From positions 1 to 17,662 of the forward strand of contig JAISZQ010000351.1 of NCBI GenBank assembly GCA_031269165.1: DNA of 17,662 bases, read 5' to 3'. The notes under the pieces are model-generated. The model saw nothing but the letters and a program-made list of their open reading frames with translations. It was not told the origin of the DNA and ran no database searches. Within the stretch, counting starts at the first letter, position 1; every line of letters begins with the position of its first letter. This DNA comes from Spirochaetaceae bacterium (GTDB lineage: Bacteria; Spirochaetota; Spirochaetia; Treponematales; Breznakiellaceae). Positions 6,517 to 13,521 of the stretch are shown one piece after another. Both the position numbers and the translations under genes were made by a program.

Positions 6517-8934
6517 TCACTTCTTCAAAAGATCACCCAGCGTAAACGTCGAGCCGTCCGTTTCCTCTCCGGCAAGATACTGGGACACCTCTTCCCGCGC
6601 AAGGTGTTTCTTATAGTCGCGGATCGAGAACGCCGCTTTTCCTTTGTCGCCGTGCACTTCGATCACCGCCGCCTTCACCTTGTCGCCGACCTTGTATTTC
6701 CGCAAAACTTCGTCGGGATTGTCGTCGGGGTTTTCCACAAGGTTGGATTTGTGGATAAGGCCCTCAATGCCACCCGGCACTTTCACAAATATGCCGAAAT
6801 CGGTCACCGAACACACCTCGCCTTCGATCAGCGAGCCCATCCGGTAGGCGGACGAGAAACTCTTCCACGGATCATCGGTAAGCTGTTTCACGCCGAGCCG
6901 TATCGAACGCTTCTCGGCATCCACGGCAATGACGATGACCTCAATCTCGTCGCCCTCTTTCAGCTCGCTACCCGGATGCTTGACTTTCTTGGTCCACGAA
7001 AGATCGTCCATGTGCAAAAAGCCGTCGATGCCTTCTTCCAGTTGGACAAACGCCCCGGCACTGGTAACCTTGACCACCGTGCGGGTGAGCCGGGTGCCGA
7101 CGGGATAGACTTCTTCAATCTTGTCCCACGGGTTTTGCTCAACCTGTTTAAGACCGAGCGAAACGCGGCCCTGCTGGAGGTCGTAGCCCAGAATCATACA
7201 TTCGACAACATCGCCGACCTTGACCAAATCGCTCGGTTTCTGCACTTTCTTCACCCACGAGAACTCGGAGATGTGAGCAAGCCCCTCAATTCCCTCGTCA
7301 ATCTCGATAAACGCGCCGAACTCGGCCAGTTTGGTCACCTTGCCCTTGACGATCTGGTTCACATGAAACTTTTCTTCAAAGTGGATCCACGGATCATCGG
7401 TAAAATGCTTCAGAGAGAGATTTATCCGCTTCTGGTTGGGATCGATACGGATAACCTTGAGCGTAAGTTCCTGGCCCTTCTTCACAAAATCGCGCGGCCT
7501 CAAGACATGACCCCAGCTCATATCGTTGACATGCAAGAGGCCGTCAAAACCGCCCAGGTCAACAAACGCGCCAAAAGAGGTAAACGACTTCACTTCCCCG
7601 GTTACTTCGCTGCCCACCGGCACGTTGATAAAAAACGCTTCACGCTTCCGGTCCATCTCTTCCTCAAGGAATCGTCTCCTGCTGATGACGATGTTTTCCT
7701 TGCCGTCGGAATAGATACGCTCGACAAGCGCCTGGATTTCCTCCCCGATCAATGAATCGGGATTATCCACACGGATCACATCGGCCTGACTCGTCGGAAG
7801 AAACGCCATCATATCCCCGCCGATCTGCACCTCGTACCCGCCCTTGACGTGACGAAGAATCGTCCCCTCAATCGGCGCATGATCCTGGAACGCCTGCTTG
7901 AGGTTTTTCCGGCCGATCTTGGAATCGGCCTTCTGCTTGGAGACAATAACCTCGCCGCGCTTGTTCTCTTTCATGACGAGAACGACAGAAACTTCATCCC
8001 CGACATTCGGAACCTCGCCGAATTCAGTGATCGCGATTTTCCCTTCCGACTTGCACCCCACATCGACGAAAACCTGATCCTGCGTCACCTGAATGACGGT
8101 GCCGGTAACAAGCTGTCCTTCTTCAAGCTGCTCGAGATTTTTCAGGTACTCTTCCTGTAATTGTGTTTGGACTTCCCCGTTGTTTCCATTGCCCCCGCTG
8201 TCATCCTTCTCACCCTGGGTGGGATCGAAAGACTCGATGGATTCGGTAGACTCGATAGAATCAATGGGACCGATAGGATCCGACTTTGCCATGTTCATTC
8301 CTCTACTGCTTATACGTCTCTTAATAATACTGCAAACCTCATCTAAAGTCAAGAGGGATGTATTAATATACTCGACCCCCGCGCCTATTTTTAACGCGCC
8401 CTCCGGCTTTTCACTGTCGATCGCGTCCCGCTCCTCGATGCCGCGCCGGATTTCATCAAGACTCAATGCCGACGACCCCTGATCGAAACGCCGCTTAGCG
8501 CGAGTCTCCACCGAGGCGTCTATGAAAAACCGGAACTCGGCATCGGGAAAGGCGACCGTCGTCATGTCGCGGCCCTCGACAATCACATCCAGGTGGGCTG
8601 CCTCCTTGCGAATGATGTCGTTCACCAGACGGCGCAACGGCACGATACACGAGACGTTCCCCACCAGCGCGTCAACCTCATCGGTGTGCAGAGAGGCCGT
8701 TACGTCCTCGCCGCCCAAAAAGACCGAATCACCCTCGTATGTGATTGTTTCCTGCCGGGCATACCGGACAATCGCGTCCGAGTCTTCTGGGTCAATCCCG
8801 TTCTTCTTCGCGCCGTAGGTGAAGGCGCGGTATAGGTTCCCTGAGTTAATGTAGGTGATACCCAAATCACCCGCCAGCGTTCTGGCGATACTGCTTTTTC
8901 CGGACCCTGCCGGCCCGTCCAAGGCGATAATCAT
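6517..8934 (-). CDS. cmk-rpsA: Cytidylate kinase fused to 30S ribosomal protein S1
   Basis: About 805 aa. Residues 1-212 are cytidylate kinase (phosphorylates CMP/dCMP with ATP): P-loop GPAGSGKS (8-15), INSGNLYRA, GRDMTTVAFPDAE (121-133) and the C-terminal RDAIDSEKP. Residues 215-805 are S1, the mRNA-binding ribosomal protein, with six S1/OB repeats at about 273-336, 356-420, 441-510, 527-596, 612-682 and 700-772; the last four carry the best-conserved GAFV/GIFV and GLLH/GLAH cores. A Ser/Glu/Asp/Gly-rich linker (215-255) joins them. The same fusion is known in Treponema. Start ATG 8934 lies 12 bases after the TPR gene's stop. An internal ribosome-binding site at the S1 junction (see separate entry) may yield free S1. 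Confidence 0.96.
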   Translation of the reverse strand: MIIALDGPAGSGKSSIARTLAGDLGITYINSGNLYRAFTYGAKKNGIDPEDSDAIVRYARQETITYEGDSVFLGGEDVTASLHTDEVDALVGNVSCIVPLRRLVNDIIRKEAAHLDVIVEGRDMTTVAFPDAEFRFFIDASVETRAKRRFDQGSSALSLDEIRRGIEERDAIDSEKPEGALKIGAGVEYINTSLLTLDEVCSIIKRRISSRGMNMAKSDPIGPIDSIESTESIESFDPTQGEKDDSGGNGNNGEVQTQLQEEYLKNLEQLEEGQLVTGTVIQVTQDQVFVDVGCKSEGKIAITEFGEVPNVGDEVSVVLVMKENKRGEVIVSKQKADSKIGRKNLKQAFQDHAPIEGTILRHVKGGYEVQIGGDMMAFLPTSQADVIRVDNPDSLIGEEIQALVERIYSDGKENIVISRRRFLEEEMDRKREAFFINVPVGSEVTGEVKSFTSFGAFVDLGGFDGLLHVNDMSWGHVLRPRDFVKKGQELTLKVIRIDPNQKRINLSLKHFTDDPWIHFEEKFHVNQIVKGKVTKLAEFGAFIEIDEGIEGLAHISEFSWVKKVQKPSDLVKVGDVVECMILGYDLQQGRVSLGLKQVEQNPWDKIEEVYPVGTRLTRTVVKVTSAGAFVQLEEGIDGFLHMDDLSWTKKVKHPGSELKEGDEIEVIVIAVDAEKRSIRLGVKQLTDDPWKSFSSAYRMGSLIEGEVCSVTDFGIFVKVPGGIEGLIHKSNLVENPDDNPDEVLRKYKVGDKVKAAVIEVHGDKGKAAFSIRDYKKHLAREEVSQYLAGEETDGSTFTLGDLLKK
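8290..8304 (-). promoter_or_regulatory. Internal ribosome-binding site and start for free S1
   Basis: Inside the fusion frame the minus strand reads AGAGG, seven bases, then ATG GCA AAG (ATG at 8292-8290, residue 215). That is near-ideal Shine-Dalgarno spacing at exactly the kinase/S1 boundary. Initiation here would give a 591-residue S1, close to the usual length of stand-alone S1. The alternative ATG at 8298 is too near the AGAGG. Confidence 0.5.
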
Positions 8935-8946
8935 ACCTGTACAATC

Positions 8947-10062
8947 CTACTCTCTAATCTCATGTATTGCAACCCCCCTTAATTCAACGTCCGTCCGGCT
9001 CTTGTTCGCAGTCGACGGAACCGGCGTTACCTTGCCGAGCACCTCCAGCGGCATTTCCGTGTTGACGGGGACCGCATAGTCAAACCGCACCCGCACGATC
9101 CCCTCAAGGCGGCTCTTGCTCTCATAGCCGACAAGGAGATTGAAAACCGTCCCCGTATCGTCCGCCTCCAGATTCGCCGCCATCCCCCGCCAAATCACCG
9201 CGCAGTCCCGGTAAAGGTACGGCTCGGCCTCGACCTCGGCAAAACTGAACCGGTCCTGCAAACCGGCAAAGTCAGAATCTTCCATATAAGAAAGCAGTAT
9301 CCGCGCCTTGTTCTTCACCGCGCCGGTCGCGTTCGATTCAAGGATCCGGTTCATCTCGACCCGCGCCGCTTCGTCACGCCGCCGATTGAAGAGCGCCCGC
9401 CCTTTATCAAAGGTATCAAGAATCTCTTTGTTGGTCAACACAAACCGGAACGTCCCCTCCGTCCCGGCAGGCGCGTTTTTTTCTTCCGCCGTGAGAGACG
9501 CCGCATCGAGCCCCGCTCGTTCCCGGCTTGCCCGCTCGATTGCAGGCAGCCGGATCACCCCGCGCTTGACGAGTGTCACCGTGCCATAGCCCAGCCCCGC
9601 CAGCACCGCGAACAACAACGCGAACGCGACCGTTTTGGGCGACACCGGCACGCGCGGAAACGGGGGGTAAAGCACCGCGATCTTTTTCTCGTTCTGCCAT
9701 GCCGTCAAGGTGCCGCCGTACCGCTCTAAAATCTTCAAGCCCCGCCGCGCGGTACGGTTCCCCGCGTCGAAGTCCTTCACCCGCAGATAGAACGAAATCG
9801 CCTTCGCGCTCTCCCCCCGCCTCATGTGCAACGCGGCAAGCGCCAAGAGCGGCCCCGCCTTCCCGTCGTCCTTCTCCACCGCCCGCCTGAGCAACGGAAA
9901 CGCGCTCCCCGCATTACCCGATTTCAGATAGCACAACCCCAGCACATAGGGAAACTGCCACGAGTCGCTATAGGAAAACACCTCGGCCTCAAGCAACTTG
10001 ATCGCCCGCGCATAATGCCGCCTTCGGGCAAGTTTAACGGCTTTCACGAGAATCGCGTCCAT
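8947..10062 (-). CDS. TPR protein with one membrane span, unknown function
   Basis: About 371 aa. TPR-like helices fill residues 1-115 (LARRRHYARAIKLLEAE, PYVLGLCYLKSGNAGSAFPL, LLALAALHMRRGESAKAISF). A membrane span follows at about 143-165, then an extracytoplasmic domain of about 200 residues without a motif I recognise. I choose ATG 10062 because GGGAGG stands just before it; the longer frame to 10248 reads through repeat DNA and has no family-like sequence. It is the first gene of the cluster and stops 12 bases before cmk-rpsA. The context (first gene before the S1 fusion) suggests a housekeeping or envelope role, but I do not assign one. Confidence 0.85.
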   Translation of the reverse strand: MDAILVKAVKLARRRHYARAIKLLEAEVFSYSDSWQFPYVLGLCYLKSGNAGSAFPLLRRAVEKDDGKAGPLLALAALHMRRGESAKAISFYLRVKDFDAGNRTARRGLKILERYGGTLTAWQNEKKIAVLYPPFPRVPVSPKTVAFALLFAVLAGLGYGTVTLVKRGVIRLPAIERASRERAGLDAASLTAEEKNAPAGTEGTFRFVLTNKEILDTFDKGRALFNRRRDEAARVEMNRILESNATGAVKNKARILLSYMEDSDFAGLQDRFSFAEVEAEPYLYRDCAVIWRGMAANLEADDTGTVFNLLVGYESKSRLEGIVRVRFDYAVPVNTEMPLEVLGKVTPVPSTANKSRTDVELRGVAIHEIRE

Positions 10063-10123
10063 CGCCTCCCATTTTACCACAAAAAGGGAAACCCCGCCAC
10101 TGGGGAGCATCAATGCTGAATTC

Positions 10124-10209
10124 AAAAAAGGGGGAAGTCTCCCCCTCGCTCCGGCCCTGCGGTCCTCCGCTACCCCCTCTGCGGGGGTTCCACCCCCGCA
10201 ACGCCCCCC
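10124..10209 (-). repeat. C-type GC-rich repeat ending in a terminator-like hairpin
   Basis: Read on the minus strand it begins GGGGGGCGTTGCGGGGG and ends with GGGGGA-GACT-TCCCCC followed by TTTTTT (10145-10124), a classic intrinsic-terminator shape. A related element on the plus strand lies at 12741-12844. The hairpin points towards the TPR/cmk-rpsA cluster and lies about 60 bases upstream of its first start codon, so it could attenuate or insulate transcription. Confidence 0.6.
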
Positions 10210-10279
10210 AGCCACCTGCCGTGGAGGCCCTAGGGTGTATCGCACCACGAACGCCCCTCGGCCCCCCTTCGGGGGGAGA
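10210..10279 (+). repeat. B-type repeat element
   Basis: It starts AGCCACCTGCCGTGGAGG, continues through a region related to the copy at 17056 (GGGTGTATCGCACCACGAACG), and ends in the hairpin GGCCCCCcttcGGGGGG. Related copies lie near 119, 15764 and 17056, and inside recG. Confidence 0.7.
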
Positions 10280-10310
10280 GTGCGCCCCCGTCACTGCGAG
10301 CAGACCCCCT

Positions 10311-10406
10311 CGTTATTGCGAGCGGGCGGCACATTGCCGGGCGAAGCAATCCGGGGTGAAGGCATTCCTCGGCTGGATTGCTTCGGGCTACGCCCTCGCA
10401 ATGACG
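10311..10406. repeat. A-type palindromic element with extended left arm
   Basis: Begins CGTTATTGCGAGC and ends CTCGCAATGACG. The left arm carries an extra mini-stem (GGCACATTGCCGG) between the outer and inner arms; a nearly identical left arm occurs in the copy at 17134. Confidence 0.8.
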
Positions 10407-10456
10407 ATGCTACTGTCATTGCGGCAACCCCCCTCCGTCATTGCGACGAGCCCCCT

Positions 10457-10539
10457 CGTCATTGCGAGCGAAGCGAAGCAATCCAGTGTGAGAGCCTCCC
10501 CCGTCTGGATTGCTTCGTCGCTTCGCTTCTCGCAATGAC
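10457..10539. repeat. A-type palindromic element
   Basis: A clean copy: CGTCATTGCGAGCGAAGCGA and inner arm GAAGCAATCCAG on the left, CTGGATTGCTTC and CTCGCAATGAC on the right, with a loop of about 20 bases. Confidence 0.85.
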
Positions 10540-10579
10540 ACCTTCACCTCTTATCCCTTAAATCTGCGTAATCTGAATC

Positions 10580-10598
10580 GCCATATATGGCGCGCCAT
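10580..10598. repeat. Two overlapping perfect palindromes in the divergent control region
   Basis: GCCATATATGGC (10580-10591) overlaps ATGGCGCGCCAT (10587-10598). They lie between repeat DNA and the divergent promoters. They may be regulator sites or an alternating hairpin; no regulator can be named. Confidence 0.5.
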
Positions 10599-10632
10599 CA
10601 GGTGCAATCTGCGAACCTTTCTGTTCTTTTTG

Positions 10633-10679
10633 CTTAAGTTGTTTACAGGGGAAAGCCTTCTCGTTGTCAACAACTTGAG
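10633..10679 (-). promoter_or_regulatory. Possible promoter for the TPR/cmk-rpsA cluster, within an inverted repeat
   Basis: On the minus strand TTGACA (10670-10665) is followed after 17 bases by TGTAAA (10647-10642), a perfect -35 with a 4/6 -10. The site is enclosed by an 11-base inverted repeat, CTTAAGTTGTT / AACAACTTGAG (10633-10643 / 10669-10679), with one mismatch. If used, the transcript would cross about 580 bases of mostly repeat DNA before the TPR start. Confidence 0.35.
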
Positions 10680-10770
10680 TAAATAGTGCTTCTCCTCGAA
10701 AAATATCAATAGTATGTTCCGCCGTGATTCGGGCCGAGGCATCCTATGGCTGGTTTTGGAACAGCCTCTC

Positions 10771-10799
10771 TTGTCCAACTTGTCGGGATGTGCTACACT
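10771..10799 (+). promoter_or_regulatory. Likely promoter of yebC
   Basis: TTGTCC (10771-10776), 17 bases, TACACT (10794-10799). The predicted start is near 10806, about 26 bases before ATG 10832 and just ahead of its GGAGGAG ribosome-binding site. Confidence 0.5.
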
Positions 10800-10831
10800 G
10801 GTTTTTCGATACTGAAACTGGAGGAGTTATC

Positions 10832-11572
10832 ATGTCAGGCCATAGTAAATGGGCGACGATTAAACACAAGAAAGGGGCTGCGGACGCGAAACGCGGCCAG
10901 ATGTTTACGAAGCTGATAAAGGAAATCTCGATTGCGGCGCGGATGGGGGGCGGGGACCCGGAGGGAAATCCCCGGTTGCGGACGGCGGTCATCAAGGCTC
11001 GCGGCGCAAATATGCCCAAGGACAACATCGACCGGGCAATCAAGAAGGGGACGGGCGAGCTTGAGGGGGTCAACTACGAGGAGCTTTCCTACGAAGCGCG
11101 GCTCGGCGAGGCGGCGATCCTTATCGAGGTGCTTACGGACAATCGGAACCGGGCGGCAGCGGATGTGCGGAACATTCTCACCCGCGCCGGGGCGGAGCTT
11201 GCCAAGTCGGGCTCTGTTTCGCGGCTTCTCACGCGGAAGGGGATCATCACGCTGGACGGCGAGAAGTACACCGAGGACGCGGTGATGGAGGCGGCTCTGG
11301 AAGGCGGGGCGGAGGATGTCGCGGAAGGCGATGGGGTCATCGAGGTGACGACGGCCCCGGAGGACTTTGAGGCGGTGATAAACGCCTTGACCGAGAAAAA
11401 TTTCGAGACGATGAGCGCGGAGATCAGCATGGTGCCGGAAGCGCCGGTTACGCTGGATGCGGCTTCTACGGGAAAGGTCTTGAAGCTGATCGACAGGCTC
11501 GAAGAAAACGACGACGTGCAGAACGTGTACTCGAACATCGACGTGCCGGAAGACTTTGAAGGCGACGACTGA
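10832..11572 (+). CDS. yebC: YebC/TACO1-family protein
   Basis: About 246 aa. The N-terminus MSGHSKWATIKHKKGAADAK and the following RGQMFTKLIKEI are the family signature, and the whole length matches. Family members act as DNA-binding regulators or as translation factors that help ribosomes through difficult (for example proline-rich) stretches; the sequence does not decide between these. Start ATG 10832 has GGAGGAG upstream; the frame open to 10724 has no family sequence. It is followed one base after the stop by a D-type repeat and then by ruvC, a common neighbour of yebC in bacteria. Confidence 0.96.
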   Translation: MSGHSKWATIKHKKGAADAKRGQMFTKLIKEISIAARMGGGDPEGNPRLRTAVIKARGANMPKDNIDRAIKKGTGELEGVNYEELSYEARLGEAAILIEVLTDNRNRAAADVRNILTRAGAELAKSGSVSRLLTRKGIITLDGEKYTEDAVMEAALEGGAEDVAEGDGVIEVTTAPEDFEAVINALTEKNFETMSAEISMVPEAPVTLDAASTGKVLKLIDRLEENDDVQNVYSNIDVPEDFEGDD

Positions 11573-11573
11573 G

Positions 11574-11719
11574 CCCCTGCGGGGAATGGAAAAGGGTAAA
11601 TGGATAATGGAAAATTATGGTGGCAGAACGTGTAGTCTCCAAAACACGGCGCTCTCCATTTTCCATTATCCATTGTCCATTCGTGCAACGCGCGCCCCCC
11701 TGCGGGGAATGGAAAAGGG
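11574..11719. repeat. D-type palindrome between yebC and ruvC
   Basis: It starts one base after the yebC stop with the mini-hairpin CCCC-TGC-GGGG. It then runs through AATGGATAATGGAAAATT (about 11598-11615) and its inverted partner (about 11655-11681, TCCATT-rich), forming a long hairpin. The left-end sequence, 23 bases beginning CCCCTGCGGGGAATGG, is repeated directly at 11697-11719. A related element lies at 12344-12462. No gene is supported here. Confidence 0.75.
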
Positions 11720-11763
11720 AAACCGATGCCCGTTCCCCGACGCCGTGCACAAGGAAAGCCCCT

Positions 11764-12279
11764 GTGGGGTCGTGTAAGATACTGGGCATCGACCCGGGGC
11801 TGGCGTCGACGGGGTGGGGTGTGATTGAGGCGGCGGGGAATCGTGTACGCCACGTTGAACACGGCACGATTGAGACGGGCGCGGAGATGCCGCATAGCAA
11901 GCGACTTGCGGCGATTTACGACGGGGTGAGGGCGGTCATCGAGAAGCACAAGCCGGACGAGGCCGCCATCGAGACGCTCTACTTTGCCCGGAACGTAACG
12001 AGTGCCCTCACCGTGTCCGAAGCGCGGGGGGTTGTGTTGCTCGCGTTGGAACAGGCGGGGTTGCCGGTGTTTGAGGCGCGGCCCGACGACATCAAAAAAG
12101 CGGTTGTCGGGATCGGTCGGGCGGAAAAGGCGCAGGTGCAGGAGATGGTAAAGATTCTGTTGGCTCTGGATGAGTTGCCGAAGCCTGACCACGCCGCCGA
12201 CGCTCTGGGCGCGGCGATCTGCGCGGCGAACAACCGGGGGGAACGCGCTTATAAGATGGGCGTGTTCGACAAGGGATAA
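11764..12279 (+). CDS. ruvC: Crossover junction endodeoxyribonuclease RuvC
   Basis: About 171 aa (E. coli RuvC is 173). It resolves Holliday junctions by paired nicks, working with RuvAB. The fold begins KILGIDPGLASTGWGVIE. With GTG 11764 as residue 1 the acidic metal-binding set is D10 (GIDPG), E70 (IETLYF), H143 and D146 (DHAADALGAA); His at the third position is also seen in Thermus thermophilus RuvC. I choose GTG 11764 because AAGGAA lies eight bases upstream and the length fits; the longer open frame to 11617 is repeat translation. The GTG is itself inside a CCCC-TGT-GGGG mini-hairpin like those in the repeats. ruvA and ruvB are not in the window. Confidence 0.94.
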   Translation: MGSCKILGIDPGLASTGWGVIEAAGNRVRHVEHGTIETGAEMPHSKRLAAIYDGVRAVIEKHKPDEAAIETLYFARNVTSALTVSEARGVVLLALEQAGLPVFEARPDDIKKAVVGIGRAEKAQVQEMVKILLALDELPKPDHAADALGAAICAANNRGERAYKMGVFDKG

Positions 12280-12291
12280 CACGAATAAATG

Positions 12292-12562
12292 CGTCATTGC
12301 GGACGGGTTGTCTGTCATTGCGAGCGAAGCGAAGCAATCTATGCCCCTACGGGGAATGGATAATGATAAATGGAGAATGGAAAATGATAGGAAGGAAACG
12401 ACTGGTATCCAGAACACGACATTCTCCATTTTCAATTCTCCATTATCCATTCCCCGAAGGGGCCTCGTCTGGATTGCTTCACCACTTCGTGGTTCGCAAT
12501 GACGACTATGTCCTGCGCCTCGCAATGACGATAGTCCCCGCGTTGAGCACGTGAAACAAAGG
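12292..12562. repeat. First copy of a repeat block, carrying a nested D-type element
   Basis: An A-type element (outer arms at 12314 and 12504) with extra flanks: CGTCATTGCGGACGGG before it and a conserved tail ending CGTTGAGCACGTGAAACAAAGG. The loop between the inner arms is replaced by a 119-base D-type palindrome at 12344-12462, itself bounded by CCCC-TAC-GGGG and CCCC-GAA-GGGG. The second copy (12580-12742) has only a 19-base loop there. Confidence 0.85.
12344..12462. repeat. D-type palindrome nested in an A-type element
   Basis: Mini-hairpins C4-TAC-G4 and C4-GAA-G4 form its ends. Internally AATGGATAATG and ATGGAGAATGGAAAATG on the left match CATTCTCCATTTT and CTCCATTATCCATT on the right. 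It closely resembles the element after yebC. Confidence 0.8.
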
Positions 12563-12579
12563 CGGGGCGGAGTGAACAA

Positions 12580-12742
12580 CGTCATTGCGGACGGGTTGTC
12601 TGTCATTGCGAGCGCAGCGAAGCAATCCAGTGCGCGGGCGTTCCTTGTCTGGATTGCTTCACCACTTCGTGGTTCGCAATGACGACTATGCCCTGCGCTT
12701 CGCAATGACGATAGTCCCCGCGTTGAGCACGTGAAATAAAGG
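12580..12742. repeat. Second copy of the repeat block, without the D insertion
   Basis: It matches 12292-12562 almost base for base over both flanks, including the A arms (12602-12684) and the CGTTGAGCACGTGAAA tail, but has a short 19-base loop. It thus serves as an empty-site comparison for the D element. Confidence 0.85.
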
Positions 12743-12844
12743 GGGGCGTTGCGGGGGGTGTCCCCCGCTGAGGGGGGTGCCGGAAGACCACGCGGAGGGA
12801 GACGACCGGAGCGCGGGCTGGAGGCAGGGGGGAGGCGTCCCCCC
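12741..12844 (+). repeat. C-type GC-rich repeat ending in a terminator-like hairpin
   Basis: It begins GGGGGGCGTTGCGGGGGG and ends with GGGGGGA-GGCG-TCCCCCC (12827-12844) followed by the AT-rich ATCTTATATTCTTAATC. It is homologous to the minus-strand copy at 10124-10209. In both cases the hairpin end faces a start codon (here yggT at 12888). Confidence 0.65.
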
Positions 12845-12887
12845 ATCTTATATTCTTAATCTTTCTGGACTTTTTATCGGAGGGACA

Positions 12888-13484
12888 ATGCAACTGGTTA
12901 TGCGGATTGTGGGATCGGCTCTTTCTCTTTACTCGGTTATTATCTTTATACGAATCATGCTTTCGTGGTGGAGCGGTGTCAATTTTGGCCGCTTTTACGA
13001 ATTGTTGCGGGACATAACCGACCCGTATCTCCTGTGGTTTCGCCGGTTTTCCTTTCTGCGGTTGGGAAATATCGACCTTTCCCCGATCGCCGCCCTCGCG
13101 GTTCTTTCCATCGCTAACAATATCGCGTTCGTTGTCGGCAGTGCGGGCCGCATAACGCTGGGGCTCGTCCTCGCGTTGGTGCTTCAGGTGATGTGGTCGG
13201 CGCTTTCGTTTGTTCTGGGCTTCTTTGCCGTCGTCATCGGGCTCAGGTTGCTCGCCTACTTTGTGCGGGCGAACACCTACCATCCGTTTTGGCAGATCAT
13301 CGGGTCAATCTCTGAACCCGCCCTCTACCGGATCAGCCGCATGCTCTTTCGCAACCGTCCCGTGTCCTTTGTCCACAGCATGGTGGTCGCCATCGCGGTT
13401 TTGGCCGGGCTCATACTGCTGGTTGGCTGGGGCGTGAACGTCCTCTCCGGGCTTTTGTTGGTCGTACCAAAAACGGCTTTTTGA
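12888..13484 (+). CDS. yggT: YggT-family integral membrane protein
   Basis: About 198 aa with two YggT halves, each a membrane span followed by a short conserved segment: RIMLSWW...LRDITDPYLLWFRR (about residues 22-53) and YFVRANTYHPFWQIIGSISEPALYRI (about 124-149). Further hydrophobic spans lie at about 66-85, 89-121 and 163-193. YggT proteins are small inner-membrane proteins linked to osmotic tolerance and cell division, without a proven biochemical role. Start ATG 12888 has CGGAGGGACA upstream; the longer frame to 12777 is repeat DNA. recG begins 37 bases downstream, so the two may be co-transcribed. Confidence 0.9.
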   Translation: MQLVMRIVGSALSLYSVIIFIRIMLSWWSGVNFGRFYELLRDITDPYLLWFRRFSFLRLGNIDLSPIAALAVLSIANNIAFVVGSAGRITLGLVLALVLQVMWSALSFVLGFFAVVIGLRLLAYFVRANTYHPFWQIIGSISEPALYRISRMLFRNRPVSFVHSMVVAIAVLAGLILLVGWGVNVLSGLLLVVPKTAF

Positions 13485-13521
13485 CGGACGGTCCGGTTCC
13501 TCTACCGTTGAGGCAATCACT

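Noticed and set aside
6466..7755. A 429-residue open frame on the plus strand
   Set aside because: It lies antisense to the clearly conserved cmk-rpsA gene, has no family motif, and arises from the codon bias of the S1 repeats on the other strand.
10063..10248. Longer N-terminus of the TPR protein
   Set aside because: The extra 62 residues are translated from C- and B-type repeat DNA, and a good ribosome-binding site stands before ATG 10062.
10561..10620. Short direct repeat AATCTGCG (10561 and 10605)
   Set aside because: Only eight bases long, with two copies; not enough to support a functional claim.
11617..11763. Longer N-terminus of RuvC
   Set aside because: It translates the D-type palindrome and would make RuvC 49 residues too long.
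11089..12846. A 585-residue open frame on the minus strand
   Set aside because: It runs antisense through yebC, ruvC and several repeat elements; its protein is a translation of repeats (for example CEPRSGEAIQ repeated).
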